Source: Bacillota bacterium
Lineage (GTDB): Bacteria > Bacillota > SHA-98 > UBA4971
Assembly: GCA_014360195.1 (NCBI GenBank)
Contig: JACIXY010000010.1
Coordinates: forward strand, 16,204-80,203
Length of the DNA: 64,000 bases
Reading direction: 5' to 3'
The notes beneath the pieces are model-generated. The model saw nothing but the letters and a program-made list of their open reading frames with translations. It did not search any database and was not told where the DNA came from. A program made the translations under genes and the position numbers. Below, piece after piece: positions 15,598 through 24,590 of this stretch (the first letter of the stretch is position 1; each line of letters starts with the position of its first letter).

Positions 15598-16025
15598 GTC
15601 AGACTTCCTTTCGAGGGAAGGTTGATAACCATTCTGACGTTCGTGCCCCGTCCGACTGTGGACTCGATGTGGAATTCATCGGAGTATCTTTTCATGTTGG
15701 GCAGGCCCAGTCCGGCGCCGAACCCCATCTCCCGTATATGCTCCGGTGCCGTCGAGTACCCCTCCTGCATGGCCAGCGGTATGTCGGGGATCCCGGGACC
15801 TTCATCGTCCGCCACGATCTCGATGCGCTCGGGCGAGATGTCAACGGACAGGACCCCGCGGAAGGCGTGGATAACGATGTTCATCTCGGCTTCGTACGCA
15901 ACGATCGCGGCCCGCCGGGCCGTCTCGGCGTCGATGCCCACCTGGCGCAGCGTCCGCTTGAGCTTCGCCGCAGCCTCCCCCGCAGCCTGGAAATCCCCGC
16001 CGGTGACCTTGCACTCAAGGCGCAT
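15594..16025 (-). CDS. RsbW-like anti-sigma/Ser-Thr kinase fold ATPase
   Basis: 143 residues. HATPase domain of the anti-sigma-factor type: YEAEMNIVIHA (N box), VADDEGPGIPDI (G1), GFGAGLGLPNMKRYSD (G2) and GRGTNVRMVINL. Members bind sigma factors or phosphorylate STAS partners; no sigma factor or STAS gene is nearby, so it may work on the hydrogenase-like protein or elsewhere. ATG 16025 begins the conserved region; the longer frame only reads the neighbour's low-complexity tail out of frame. It overlaps both neighbours. Confidence 0.82.
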   Translation of the reverse strand: MRLECKVTGGDFQAAGEAAAKLKRTLRQVGIDAETARRAAIVAYEAEMNIVIHAFRGVLSVDISPERIEIVADDEGPGIPDIPLAMQEGYSTAPEHIREMGFGAGLGLPNMKRYSDEFHIESTVGRGTNVRMVINLPSKGSLT

Positions 16026-16539
16026 CGCACGAACCCCCGCGCGCCCCGTGCGGCTTGTCGTCGGTGTCGCTGCCAATCCCGGTACTGGTGCCGGTGTCGG
16101 TGCCCGTGCTGGTGTCCACGCGAGTGCCCGGGCTGGGGCTGGCGCTGGCGCTGGCGCTGGTGGCGGCGCCACCGTCGTCTTCGGCGCACGGCCAGGCGCA
16201 CTTGCCGCGCAGGCCTGCCTCGAAGAGCAAGCCGGCAGACTCATACAGCGGGTACGACGTACACAAGACGGGGATGCCAGCCTCCGCCGCCATAGCCACG
16301 ATTTCAGGCGTGGGCTTCTTGCCGCGGACGAAAACGATGCCCAAGAGGTCCATCATTTCGGCCGCACGGATTATCTGAGGGGTGACAAGCCCTGTGAGAA
16401 CGAGCATCCTGGCCCTCGTAAAAGCCAGGAGGTCGCTGATGAGGTCGCACCCGCACGCGGCCTCGATCTCCTGGTCGAGCTTGTCCTCCCCTGTAAGGAC
16501 CGTGGCATCGAGAATCCTCATGACATCGCGCAGCCGCAC
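16015..16539 (-). CDS. DRTGG-domain protein 1 with low-complexity tail
   Basis: 174 residues. Residues 1-115 form a DRTGG domain (RLRDVMRILDA, CGCDLISDLLAF, LTGLVTPQIIRAAEM, GIVFVRGKKP). The last 55 residues are Ala/Ser then Thr/Gly/Asp-rich, encoded by near-repeats (GCGCTG and GGTGCC-type hexamers), and look disordered and recently expanded. GTG start. It is the first regulatory gene of the cluster after the SPOR protein. Confidence 0.82.
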   Translation of the reverse strand: MRLRDVMRILDATVLTGEDKLDQEIEAACGCDLISDLLAFTRARMLVLTGLVTPQIIRAAEMMDLLGIVFVRGKKPTPEIVAMAAEAGIPVLCTSYPLYESAGLLFEAGLRGKCAWPCAEDDGGAATSASASASPSPGTRVDTSTGTDTGTSTGIGSDTDDKPHGARGGSCDAP

Positions 16540-16611
16540 TCTTCATCATTCCTTCCAGCTACAACCACAGGACGGGCCAGCTACAACAGGAGGATGGGGC
16601 CTACCGAACCC

Positions 16612-17154
16612 CTACTGAACCACCACCACGGAATAACCTTTCGCCTCGAGTTCGGCGGCAAGCCTCTCAGCGTTGGCCTTCTCCGCAAACGCTCCCACCT
16701 GCACTCTGTACGGGGCGCCGCCGGTTACAAACCCGGGGTACCCTGCGCCGGCAAGCTCGCGAGCCAGGCTCTCCGCTCCCGTCCGATCATCGAACTCGCC
16801 CACCTGGACCCGGTAAAGGATCTGTCCGGTGGTTGCGGGAGGCACCTGTGAGCTCTCATCTGCCGGGCAGGGGGCTGTCGTCGCAACCCCCTCGGGTCCA
16901 GGCGATGTCGTCTCGGGAACCGGGGCACCAGGCCTTGAGGGCGACGTCGATGCGGCATCGTCGGACACGCCTGCGGGGGCGACCTCGTTTGTGGCTTGCG
17001 GTGCCTTGCCGTTACCCGGCCCAGGACCGGACGCAAGGAGGCCGAAGGCGTACCTGCCCATGAGCACGCCGAGGCCGATGGCAAGCGCCGCCATGACCAC
17101 AAGCATCAACACCATGGACAGGCTCTGACCTACCCTTCCCCTTCTTTCAGGCAT
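16612..17154 (-). CDS. SPOR-domain membrane protein
   Basis: 180 residues. A short basic N-terminus and one membrane helix (about 16-42) anchor the protein; a Pro/Ser/Thr-rich linker leads to a C-terminal SPOR domain (about 112-180) with the paired RVQVGEF and RVQVGAF strands. SPOR domains bind denuded peptidoglycan at septa. The ATG at 17154 has GGAGGGG upstream. It is separated by 72 bases from the DRTGG gene and may be unrelated to the signalling cluster although co-directional. Confidence 0.85.
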   Translation of the reverse strand: MPERRGRVGQSLSMVLMLVVMAALAIGLGVLMGRYAFGLLASGPGPGNGKAPQATNEVAPAGVSDDAASTSPSRPGAPVPETTSPGPEGVATTAPCPADESSQVPPATTGQILYRVQVGEFDDRTGAESLARELAGAGYPGFVTGGAPYRVQVGAFAEKANAERLAAELEAKGYSVVVVQ

Positions 17155-17181
17155 CTTCGATTCCCCCTCCAGCATTCTGCC

Positions 17182-17187
17182 ATTATA
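17182..17187 (-). promoter_or_regulatory. candidate -10 box upstream of the SPOR/signalling cluster
   Basis: A perfect TATAAT on the minus strand just beyond the folC stop, about 28 bases from the SPOR start. The matching -35 position (AATCCG) is poor, so this is a weak call. Confidence 0.3.
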
Positions 17188-19221
17188 TTACTCCCTGGCG
17201 CGGGCGGATTCCTCCTGTGTTAGGAAAGACGCCAAATCTTGCGCCCACGGCGGGCGCATGTGAAGCTGGATAGCCACAAGCCGCGTATCACGGATGGCCC
17301 CGCTGAGCCTTGCCAGCACACCCGGGGTCGCGCACGCGAACACCACTGGGAGGTTCCGCCTCGTGGCAAGCTCTTTCGCCACGCGGACGCCGCGCAAGAC
17401 GTCGCAAGGAGTCGTCTCGTCACCCATGTGCGTGTTGCTGACGATGCCTGTGAAGGTCAGTCTCGAAGAGTCCTCGATAGATTCGAGCATCGTCTCGGCT
17501 CCCGCGACGTCCCTCGTAAAGGGCCGGTTCGTGTTGACCACGAAGAACATATCGTACCCGGCCGCCTCGAACTCCGCCGAGTATCTTGCGAGGGCCCTCG
17601 CCCCGACGGGGTCGCCACCCACGTCGAATATCACCGTAGCACCCTCGTCATGGAATGCCTGAAGTATGCCAGGCGCAAGGGCGGGCAGGTCCGCCGCCTC
17701 GAACCCAGGGGCTGACGATATGACCTGTATGCCGTGGCGCTCCATCTCGCGCGTCGCCTCGCGGGACCTGAAGTAGGGGTTGACAATGTCGAGATCGACC
17801 ACGATGACACGAGCGCCTTCGCGCCGCTTCATTTTCGCGAAGTTCAAGGACACCTCGGTCTTCCCGGACCCGTAGGCACCGCTGAAAACCACGATCCTGC
17901 GGGTCGCCGGGAGCCTTCCGGCGGTGGACAGAAGGTGGTTCCTTACCTCACCTACGAGGTACAGGGACCCGCACACAAGGAGCACCCCGCCATCGCCTGC
18001 TCCCGCAAGCCCTTCATCCACAGCCTCGACGGCGCTATCCTTCACGAGGGCCTCGCGCCCCTCAGCCGACGCCAGCGCGGCGATCACGCAAGGGTCGGCC
18101 CCGCCCAGCCGCGAGGACGAGGCACGGGTCGCAATGATTCGCGAGGCGAACCTCGCCACATGGCGGACCATATCCGCGACGGGCTTGTCCCTGGAGATCC
18201 CGACTACTGCGGTGACATGACGGCCTCCCGCAATCTCAGGAACGGCCCGGGCCAGTCTTTCCATGCCGTCGAGGTTGTGGGCGCCGTCGACCACCACCAG
18301 CGGGCGCCGCTGGAGCACCTCGAGCCTGCCGGGCCAGCGAGTGAGTTTGAAGCCTCGTTTCAGGGCTTCCCTTCCCACGTTCACTCCGAGGCTGCGGAGC
18401 GCCTCGATGGCACCCATTGCACACGCGGCGTTCTCCACTTGGTGCGGCCCGAGAAGCGGCATCTCAAACTCGCCGAGGTCCTCGCCGCCCACGCGCGCCC
18501 GGAACGTCTGCCCCCCCTCGTTGTGGCCGGTACGCTCGCACCATAAGTCTTCGCCTACCACTAAGGTCCGGGCGGACCTCTCAGCGGCAACACGCTTTAT
18601 CACCGCGAGGGCAGGCGGGTGCTGCACGCCGACCACCACGGGGACGCCCGGCTTGATGATCCCGGCTTTCTCGAAGGCGATCTCCTCAATGGTGTCGCCC
18701 AGCTTCTCGCGGTGGTCCATGTCAACGTGCGTGATAACCGAGACAAGCGGCGTGACGACGTTGGTAGCATCGAACCTGCCTCCGAGGCCCACCTCCACCA
18801 CGGCATAGTCCACGCGCTCCTCAGCGAAATGGAGGAATGCGGCAACGGTACCCATCTCGAACTCGGTTGGGAAGCCTAGGGAGGAGCCGACCGCTACCCC
18901 CTCGAAGTGAGGCCGCAGCCTTGTTATGAGCTCTGCGAGGCGCGCTCTCGATATGGGCCTGCCGTTTATGCTGATGCGCTCGGTGTATGATGAGAGGTGC
19001 GGGGACGTATACAGCCCCACGCGAAACCCCGCAGCGCGAAGCACCGAGGCCGTCATGGCCGCAACCGACCCCTTGCCGTTGGTGCCTGCCACATGGACGG
19101 CTTTCAGTTTCAGGTGGGGCGAGCCTGCGGCATCAAGCAGAGCGAGCGTCCGGCCGAGGCCAAGGCTCACTCCGAACTTGCCCAGGCTGTGCAGGAATGC
19201 GATAGCTTCTTCGTAGTTCAT
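17188..19221 (-). CDS. folC: folylpolyglutamate/dihydrofolate synthase fused to a P-loop NTPase domain
   Basis: 677 residues with two parts. Residues 1 to about 430 are FolC: AVHVAGTNGKGSVAAM (ATP loop), YTSPHLSSYTERI, VEVGLGGRFDATNV, HVDMDHREKLGDT and VVDGAHNLDGM; it adds glutamates to folates. Residues about 436-677 form a separate P-loop domain of the MinD/CobQ type: FSGAYGSGKTEV, VVDLDIVNPYFRSRE, FDVGGDPVGARAL. This second domain usually occurs as a stand-alone protein of unknown function; there is no internal start with a ribosome site, so the fusion seems real. ATG 19221 starts the conserved MNYEEAIAFLHSLG. Confidence 0.92.
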   Translation of the reverse strand: MNYEEAIAFLHSLGKFGVSLGLGRTLALLDAAGSPHLKLKAVHVAGTNGKGSVAAMTASVLRAAGFRVGLYTSPHLSSYTERISINGRPISRARLAELITRLRPHFEGVAVGSSLGFPTEFEMGTVAAFLHFAEERVDYAVVEVGLGGRFDATNVVTPLVSVITHVDMDHREKLGDTIEEIAFEKAGIIKPGVPVVVGVQHPPALAVIKRVAAERSARTLVVGEDLWCERTGHNEGGQTFRARVGGEDLGEFEMPLLGPHQVENAACAMGAIEALRSLGVNVGREALKRGFKLTRWPGRLEVLQRRPLVVVDGAHNLDGMERLARAVPEIAGGRHVTAVVGISRDKPVADMVRHVARFASRIIATRASSSRLGGADPCVIAALASAEGREALVKDSAVEAVDEGLAGAGDGGVLLVCGSLYLVGEVRNHLLSTAGRLPATRRIVVFSGAYGSGKTEVSLNFAKMKRREGARVIVVDLDIVNPYFRSREATREMERHGIQVISSAPGFEAADLPALAPGILQAFHDEGATVIFDVGGDPVGARALARYSAEFEAAGYDMFFVVNTNRPFTRDVAGAETMLESIEDSSRLTFTGIVSNTHMGDETTPCDVLRGVRVAKELATRRNLPVVFACATPGVLARLSGAIRDTRLVAIQLHMRPPWAQDLASFLTQEESARARE

Positions 19222-19235
19222 GAGGACTCTTTTCG

Positions 19236-19910
19236 CTACTCCGGAAGGTTTTCCTTCCCCAGCGTGCATTCTCGTGCCAGAAGACACCCGTCGCACCTGG
19301 GCTTTTGCGGCCTGCACCGCCGCCGCCCGTGGGCGATCATGTTGACGTGCAGGGAGTAGACCAGGTCGGACGGGACCAAGGAGCCCATAACTTCGTGGGC
19401 GCCCTCGGCCCCGCACCGACTGCTTATGAGCCCAAGCCGCCGTGCCACGCGCAGCACGTGCGTGTCCACAGGGAACACAGGCATGCCGCACCCGAAGAGC
19501 AGCGTGCAGGCGCAGGTCTTGGGGCCGACGCCGTCGAGGGACATGAGATAGTCCCGCGCCGTGCGGACGTTAAGATGCGCGAGGAAATCCAGGGACACAT
19601 ATCCCCGCTCGCGGTGCAGGCGGTCGAGGATCCGCTGTATCCTGGCGGCCTTGATGTCGGCAAGGCCGCCGCTCCTTATTGCATCCGCCACCTCTCGCAC
19701 GTCCGCCGTCCTCACATCATCCCACGACGCAAACCTCTCCTTCAGGCTCCGAAATGCCCTACCGGAGTTGACGTCGGACGTGTTCTGGGAGAGCACCGTC
19801 GCCACGAGGGCATCCAGCGGGTCCTCCCGCCGGACGGGAGGAGCCCCGTACATATCCTCCAGAAGTGTTGCGATCCGCCGTACGCGCTCAGGGGCGTCGT
19901 CATTGCTCAA
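19236..19910 (-). CDS. nth: endonuclease III-family DNA glycosylase/AP lyase
   Basis: About 224 residues. HhH-GPD fold with LDGVGPKTCACTLLFG and the catalytic Asp in FPVDTHVLRVA. The C-terminal four-cysteine [4Fe-4S] loop C-x6-C-x2-C-x5-C (CRPQKPRCDGCLLAREC) is intact. It removes damaged pyrimidines and nicks abasic sites. The TTG at 19910 is preferred: GGAGG lies 8 bases upstream and the length fits; the ATG at 19997 adds 29 residues and overlaps the valS stop. Confidence 0.9.
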   Translation of the reverse strand: MSNDDAPERVRRIATLLEDMYGAPPVRREDPLDALVATVLSQNTSDVNSGRAFRSLKERFASWDDVRTADVREVADAIRSGGLADIKAARIQRILDRLHRERGYVSLDFLAHLNVRTARDYLMSLDGVGPKTCACTLLFGCGMPVFPVDTHVLRVARRLGLISSRCGAEGAHEVMGSLVPSDLVYSLHVNMIAHGRRRCRPQKPRCDGCLLARECTLGKENLPE

Positions 19911-19993
19911 GTTGGTAGCCTCCGTGAATAAGATTGTCCCGCTATTCAAGCGAGCCAGGCGGGCCGTTCGCGTTCCCACTCGAAAGGCCCCGC

Positions 19994-22678
19994 TCAAGCC
20001 CTGAGATCCGCAAGCCTTCGCGCGAGGCGCGCCCGTTTTTCGGCATATTCCTCGCGCCTTGCCCGCTCGCGCTCGACGACCTCCTCAGAGGCTTTCTCGA
20101 CAAAGTCCGGGTTGGAGAGCTTACGCTCGGCGGCCTCCAGTGCTGCCTCCGCCGCCCGCAGATCCTTCTCGAGGCGGCGGACCTCCGTATCGAGATCGAT
20201 GATGCCGGCGAGCGGCACGTACACCTCGGCGCCGGTAACGACCGCTGACGCCGCCTTCTCGGGCTTGCGCTCGAGCCGATCCTCGACGCTGAGGCGCGCA
20301 AGGCCAGCGAGGCGCACCATGAGATCGCTCCCTGCCCGCAGCACTTCCGCTGTCCTGCCGGTCGCCACCACGATCGCGTCCAGCTTCTTCTGAGGCGGCA
20401 CGTTCATCTCAGACCTTATGTTGCGGATAGCCCGCGTGACGTCCATAAGCGTGGCCATTTCCGCTTCGGCGTCGGGGTCGTCGAGTCTCTCGTCGAACGC
20501 GGGCCACGGCGATACCATGATGCTCCCCTCGGCGCCGGGCAGGCGCTGCCAGATTCCCTCGGTTATGAAGGGCATGAACGGATGGAGCAGCCGAATCACC
20601 TTGCCCAGGGTTTCCGAGAGCACGTACCGGGCGGTTGTGCGCGCCTGCGCGTCGCCGCCATAGAGCCGCGCCTTGGAGATCTCGATGTACCAGTCGCAGA
20701 ACTCGTCCCACGTGAAATCGTACAGGGTGCGCGCGGCCTCCCCGACCTCGTACTCTCGGAGATGCGAATGCACCTTCTCGGCTACTCTGTTCGCCCTGCT
20801 CCGTATCCACCTGTCAGCAGGCAGGAGGTCGAGGTCACGCTCGTCCACGCCGGCCGGGTCGAAGTCGCGGAGGTTCATGAGAACGAACCGCGCCGCGTTC
20901 CACAACTTGTTGGCGAAGTTACGGCTGGCCTCCAGCCGCTCCTCCCGGAACCGCATGTCATTGCCAGGGGTGTTCCCGGTCACGAGGGTGAACCTGAGCA
21001 CGTCGGCTCCGTACTTATCCACGACCTCGAGGGGGTCTACGCCCGTGCCGAGAGACTTGCTCATTTTCTTGCCGCTCGAGGCTCTCACGAGCCCGTGGAT
21101 GAACACGTCGTGGAACGGCACCTCCCCCATAAACTCGAGGCCCATGAATATCATCCTCGCGACCCAGAAGAAAATGATGTCGTACGCGGTCACCAGCACG
21201 GACGTCGGGTAGAAGTGCCGAAGTTCCGGCGTGTCTTCTGGCCATCCCATGGTTGAGAAGGGCCACAGGGCCGACGAGAACCAAGTGTCGAGCACATCTG
21301 GGTCCTGCTCGAGTTTACCGCTGCCGCATTTTGGGCACCTCGTTGGGCCCTCGGTCGAGGCGATGGTCTCGCCGCACCCGCCGCAGTACCATACGGGGAT
21401 TCGGTGACCCCACCAGAGCTGCCTTGAGATGCACCAGTCGTGGACGTTCTCCATCCAGTTGAGATAGACCTTTGCGAAACGCTCGGGCACGAACCTGATG
21501 CGCCCGTCCTCCACGGCCTTGATCGCAGGCTCGGCAAGTGGCCTCATCCTCACGAACCACTGCCTCGATATCATCGGCTCGACCACGGTGTTGCACCTCT
21601 GGCAGTGGCCCACAGCATGGTCGTGCGCCTCCCTCTTCTCGAGAAGGCCGAGGAACGCAAGCTCCTCCACCACCTTCTCGCGGCAGGCGTACCTGTCGAG
21701 CCCCTCGTACCTGCCGGCCTCCTTCGTCATCCTCCCGTCCTCGCCGATGACCTTTACAGCAGGAAGACTGTGCCGCAGGCCGATCTCGAAGTCGTTCGGA
21801 TCGTGGGCAGGCGTGACCTTCACGGCGCCAGTCCCGAACTCGGGGTCTGCGTGCTCGTCCGCGATGATTGGTATCTCCCGGCCCATTATGGGCAGTACGA
21901 CCTTCCTGCCCACGAGATGGCTGTAGCGCAGATCGCGGGGGTTCACTGCGACAGCCGTGTCGCCAAGCATCGTCTCCGGACGAGTGGTAGCTACGGTAAT
22001 GTGGCCCTCCTCGCCGACGAGGGGGTACTTGATGTAGTAGAGGGTACCCTTGCTCTCCTCGTGCTCCACCTCGAGGTCCGAAAGGGACGTGTGGCACCTC
22101 GGGCACCAGTTGATGATGTACGTGCCCCTGTATATAAGCCCCTTTTCATAGAGCCGCACGAACACCTGCCGGACGGCGCGGGAAAGGCCCTCGTCCATGG
22201 TGAACCTCTCGCGCTCCCAGTCGCACGACGCCCCCAGGCGCTGAAGCTGGCTGCGGATGGTGCCGCCGTACTTCTCTTTCCACTGCCACACGCGGCGGAC
22301 GAACTCCTCGCGCCCGAGGTCGTGGCGGGACAGACCCTCCTTCGCGAGCGCCGCCTCCACCTTCACCTGGGTCGCGATGCCCGCGTGGTCGGTGCCAGGA
22401 ATCCACACGGTGTTGTCTCCCATCATCCTGTGCCAGCGCACCAGAATGTCCTGGAGTGTGTTGTCCAGGGCGTGGCCGATGTGCAGCGATCCCGTGACGT
22501 TGGGCGGCGGGATCACGATGCAGAAGGGCTTTCGGGACGGGTCTACTTCCTGATGGAAATACCCGCCGCGAAGCCACTCCTCGTAGGTTTTCTCTTCCAT
22601 TTCGAGGGGGTTGTATCTAGTCGCAAGCCCGTTTGTCTCGTTTGTAATGAAGTCTGGTTCGCTCTGAGCTCTTGCCAT
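19994..22678 (-). CDS. valS: valyl-tRNA synthetase
   Basis: 894 residues from ATG 22678. Class I synthetase: HIGH motif [11 protein letters not shown], editing-domain [32 protein letters not shown] loop GKKMSKSLG and the C-terminal coiled coil of ValS. Charges tRNA-Val. The open frame extends in phase to a GTG at 22807, adding 43 Lys/Ala/Glu-rich residues encoded by hexanucleotide repeats; I prefer the ATG with GGAGGCGG about 12 bases upstream, since it gives the usual length. A T-box leader lies upstream, separated by some 800 bases. Confidence 0.95.
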   Translation of the reverse strand: MARAQSEPDFITNETNGLATRYNPLEMEEKTYEEWLRGGYFHQEVDPSRKPFCIVIPPPNVTGSLHIGHALDNTLQDILVRWHRMMGDNTVWIPGTDHAGIATQVKVEAALAKEGLSRHDLGREEFVRRVWQWKEKYGGTIRSQLQRLGASCDWERERFTMDEGLSRAVRQVFVRLYEKGLIYRGTYIINWCPRCHTSLSDLEVEHEESKGTLYYIKYPLVGEEGHITVATTRPETMLGDTAVAVNPRDLRYSHLVGRKVVLPIMGREIPIIADEHADPEFGTGAVKVTPAHDPNDFEIGLRHSLPAVKVIGEDGRMTKEAGRYEGLDRYACREKVVEELAFLGLLEKREAHDHAVGHCQRCNTVVEPMISRQWFVRMRPLAEPAIKAVEDGRIRFVPERFAKVYLNWMENVHDWCISRQLWWGHRIPVWYCGGCGETIASTEGPTRCPKCGSGKLEQDPDVLDTWFSSALWPFSTMGWPEDTPELRHFYPTSVLVTAYDIIFFWVARMIFMGLEFMGEVPFHDVFIHGLVRASSGKKMSKSLGTGVDPLEVVDKYGADVLRFTLVTGNTPGNDMRFREERLEASRNFANKLWNAARFVLMNLRDFDPAGVDERDLDLLPADRWIRSRANRVAEKVHSHLREYEVGEAARTLYDFTWDEFCDWYIEISKARLYGGDAQARTTARYVLSETLGKVIRLLHPFMPFITEGIWQRLPGAEGSIMVSPWPAFDERLDDPDAEAEMATLMDVTRAIRNIRSEMNVPPQKKLDAIVVATGRTAEVLRAGSDLMVRLAGLARLSVEDRLERKPEKAASAVVTGAEVYVPLAGIIDLDTEVRRLEKDLRAAEAALEAAERKLSNPDFVEKASEEVVERERARREEYAEKRARLARRLADLRA

Positions 22679-22699
22679 GTCACGCGCGGCCGCCTCCGC

Positions 22700-23035
22700 C
22701 TTCAGCTCTGCCTCTGCCTCTGCCTTCGCCTTCGCCTTCGCCTTCGCCATTGCCTTCGCCTTCGACATCGCGATCGCCTTCGCTTCCCTTTCCGGCTTTG
22801 CCTTCACCTTGGCTCGCGGCTCCCCCTGCGCTCCCGCCTGCGGTTCCGGCTTCGCTCCCAGCCTCGCTTTACTCCAGCCTCACCATCGCCCCGGTTTCGC
22901 TTTCGGCTTCGGCGCCGGTTTCGGGTTCGGCTTTGGTTTCACCTTCGGTTTCGCCTTCGTTTCTGGCTTCGGTTTCGGTCTGGGTTTCTGTTTGGGCTTC
23001 GGGCTTGGCCTCGGCTTCGGCTTCGGTTTCTGGTT
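22700..23035. repeat. hexanucleotide-repeat tracts upstream of and into the valS frame
   Basis: On the minus strand 22703-22795 is built of GAAGGC/GAGGCA-type units, and 22887-23035 of GAAACC/GAAGCC-type units. One frame reads as alternating Lys-Ala and Glu-Ala, another as Glu-Thr-rich, but stop codons interrupt between the tracts. Such purine-rich hexamers also occur inside gerA. Confidence 0.75.
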
Positions 23036-23493
23036 GCGAGCGGCTCACAGCCAGAGGTGCCGCTTCCTCCTTTCCTTACCTATTCCGCCTTGGCACGTCG
23101 CCACCCCGAGGTTCAGTCTCGCCGCCTCACGAGCTTCGCCGTGCCGACGGGCCACTTCATTACCTCTATATGGCCCACATGTTTACCGCCCTCATGTTTA
23201 CCGCCCACATGGGGCGGCGTCCCATTACCCGGGCGGCGGACCCTGCCCAGGCAGACTCCGCGCCTTTCGCCTTGCACGTCGAGCGCCGCGCGAGCTGGAT
23301 ACCCTTTGCACATCCTGAAACCGCACAGCTCGCCAATCTCTCCGGAGATCTTACTCAGTGGAACCGACCGGCCACCAATAGCAGCATTCTCCGAACCCGC
23401 GGCAACTCGCAAGAGGCAGCGCCGGGCGGCCGAACGCACGGGCCCGCAGGTCCACTTCCCGGGAAACTCCTGGGAAACTCCCGGGAAAACTCA
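23036..23493. other. leader region between T-box terminator and hexamer tract
   Basis: No convincing gene. It contains a tandem 14-base repeat (CATGTTTACCGCCC, twice, around 23180-23207) and a 12-base tandem of GGGAAACTCCCG type at 23458-23490. A 108-codon minus-strand frame at 23113-23439 has no family features and is not called. Confidence 0.5.
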
Positions 23494-23795
23494 AGAGCCC
23501 CTTTCGCCATTCCAAGGGCGAAAGGGGCTAACTCCCGCGGTACCACCTTGCTTCCCGCATCCCGCGCTTGCGTATCGCTTGCGCAAAAGACACAGGCGCT
23601 CGATTGCTGTAACGGGCTGCCCGTCGAGGCCTACGTGCGCTGACACCTCAACTGCCACCGCATTTCAACCCCGATGCTCCGGAGCGACCTTCGGTGCGGC
23701 CTTATCCCGGGAAGCCTCGCAGCCGGTGGACCTCCCTCTCTTCGGGCAGCGCCGCCCTACTCCTCTCCATCAACGCAAATGCTTCATGTCGCCTT
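23494..23795 (-). ncRNA. T-box leader controlling valS
   Basis: The invariant T-box sequence AAGGTGGTACCGCGG is at 23535-23549 on the minus strand. It is followed by a 13-bp terminator hairpin (23496-23508 with 23517-23529), the usual antiterminator/terminator arrangement. The 5' part has the Stem I signature GATGGAGAGGAGTAG (around 23758-23772). A GTC triplet at 23686-23688 in GAAGGTCGC is a plausible Val specifier. Uncharged tRNA-Val would stabilise the antiterminator. Unusually, valS starts about 800 bases downstream of the terminator. Confidence 0.88.
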
Positions 23796-23806
23796 GTGTT
23801 GCTTGT

Positions 23807-23835
23807 ATAATACAACGCGCGCCCGGCTCCGTCAA
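23807..23835 (-). promoter_or_regulatory. promoter of the T-box/valS transcript
   Basis: Minus-strand TTGACG (23830-23835), exact 17-base spacer, TATTAT (23807-23812), ending just upstream of the T-box Stem I. A strong sigma-A-type match. Confidence 0.65.
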
Positions 23836-23913
23836 GGCCCCTGCGGCTGCTCCGGTAGTTCCGCGAAACAAGCCGGAATGCGTGGGTCGTGCCATATGAC
23901 GGCCACGACGGGA

Positions 23914-24588
23914 TCAGCCCTTCATGTGGCTCACGATCTCCCAGTACATCCTCAGGCGCGCAGTAAATCCCTTCAAACCGCCGCGCTTCTCCTCCTTCAT
24001 CACCTGCGACACCCCGTGCAGGACGACCCGCTTGACCCTCGCGCCGCAAGAAGCAAGGTGTCTGTTGAGGAGGACCTCCACGCCGAACCCGGCCTCCTCC
24101 ATCGGGACGCCGCGCACCAGCGCCGCTCTCACGGCGCGCTGGCCCGACAGCCCTGGGGTCAGCTTCTGGGCGAGCGTGGTCGAGGTCCTGCCGCCCTCGA
24201 ACACGCCCAGGGTGGCATCGGCCTCACCCGAAACCACCGGGCGGATCAGCTGGTCCACATGCTCTGGCATAAGCCCGACAAGGTCGGCGTCTATGAACGC
24301 CACCACCTCGGCGCTCGTTGCGGCAAGGCCGGCTTTCATGGCCCCGCCCTTCCCCCTGTTGCGCGCGAGCTCCACTACCCGCACCCCGAGGGACCGCGCC
24401 ACCTCAGCGGTGCCATCGGTCGAGCCGTCGCTCACGACAATGATCTCCGATACCAGCTTCGCCCCCAGCGCTGCGGAGATCACCCGGCCGATTCGGCCTT
24501 CTTCATTGTAGGCGGGGATGATCACCGCCGCACCGGTCATCGCCTCACCAGTCACCGCTTCCCCGGTCGTCCCGCGCCCGTCGCCCAT
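23914..24588 (-). CDS. family 2 glycosyltransferase
   Basis: 224 residues. GT-A fold with VIIPAYNEEGRIG near the N-terminus, VVSDGSTDGT, RNRGKGGAMKAG and the metal-binding DADLVG. No membrane helices are evident, so probably a cytosolic or peripheral sugar transferase; the acceptor is unknown. The first 16 residues precede the conserved fold, and an internal ATG at 24540 after GGTGAGGCG may be the true start. It starts two bases after ispG. Confidence 0.87.
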   Translation of the reverse strand: MGDGRGTTGEAVTGEAMTGAAVIIPAYNEEGRIGRVISAALGAKLVSEIIVVSDGSTDGTAEVARSLGVRVVELARNRGKGGAMKAGLAATSAEVVAFIDADLVGLMPEHVDQLIRPVVSGEADATLGVFEGGRTSTTLAQKLTPGLSGQRAVRAALVRGVPMEEAGFGVEVLLNRHLASCGARVKRVVLHGVSQVMKEEKRGGLKGFTARLRMYWEIVSHMKG

Positions 24589-24590
24589 GG

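Noticed and set aside
23113..23439. 108-codon minus-strand frame between T-box and valS
   Set aside because: No ribosome site of note and no recognisable domain; lies in the leader with short tandem repeats.
21440..23899. 819-codon plus-strand open frame rich in Leu-Arg repeats
   Set aside because: It runs antisense to valS and across the hexamer tract and T-box; composition reflects the repeats.
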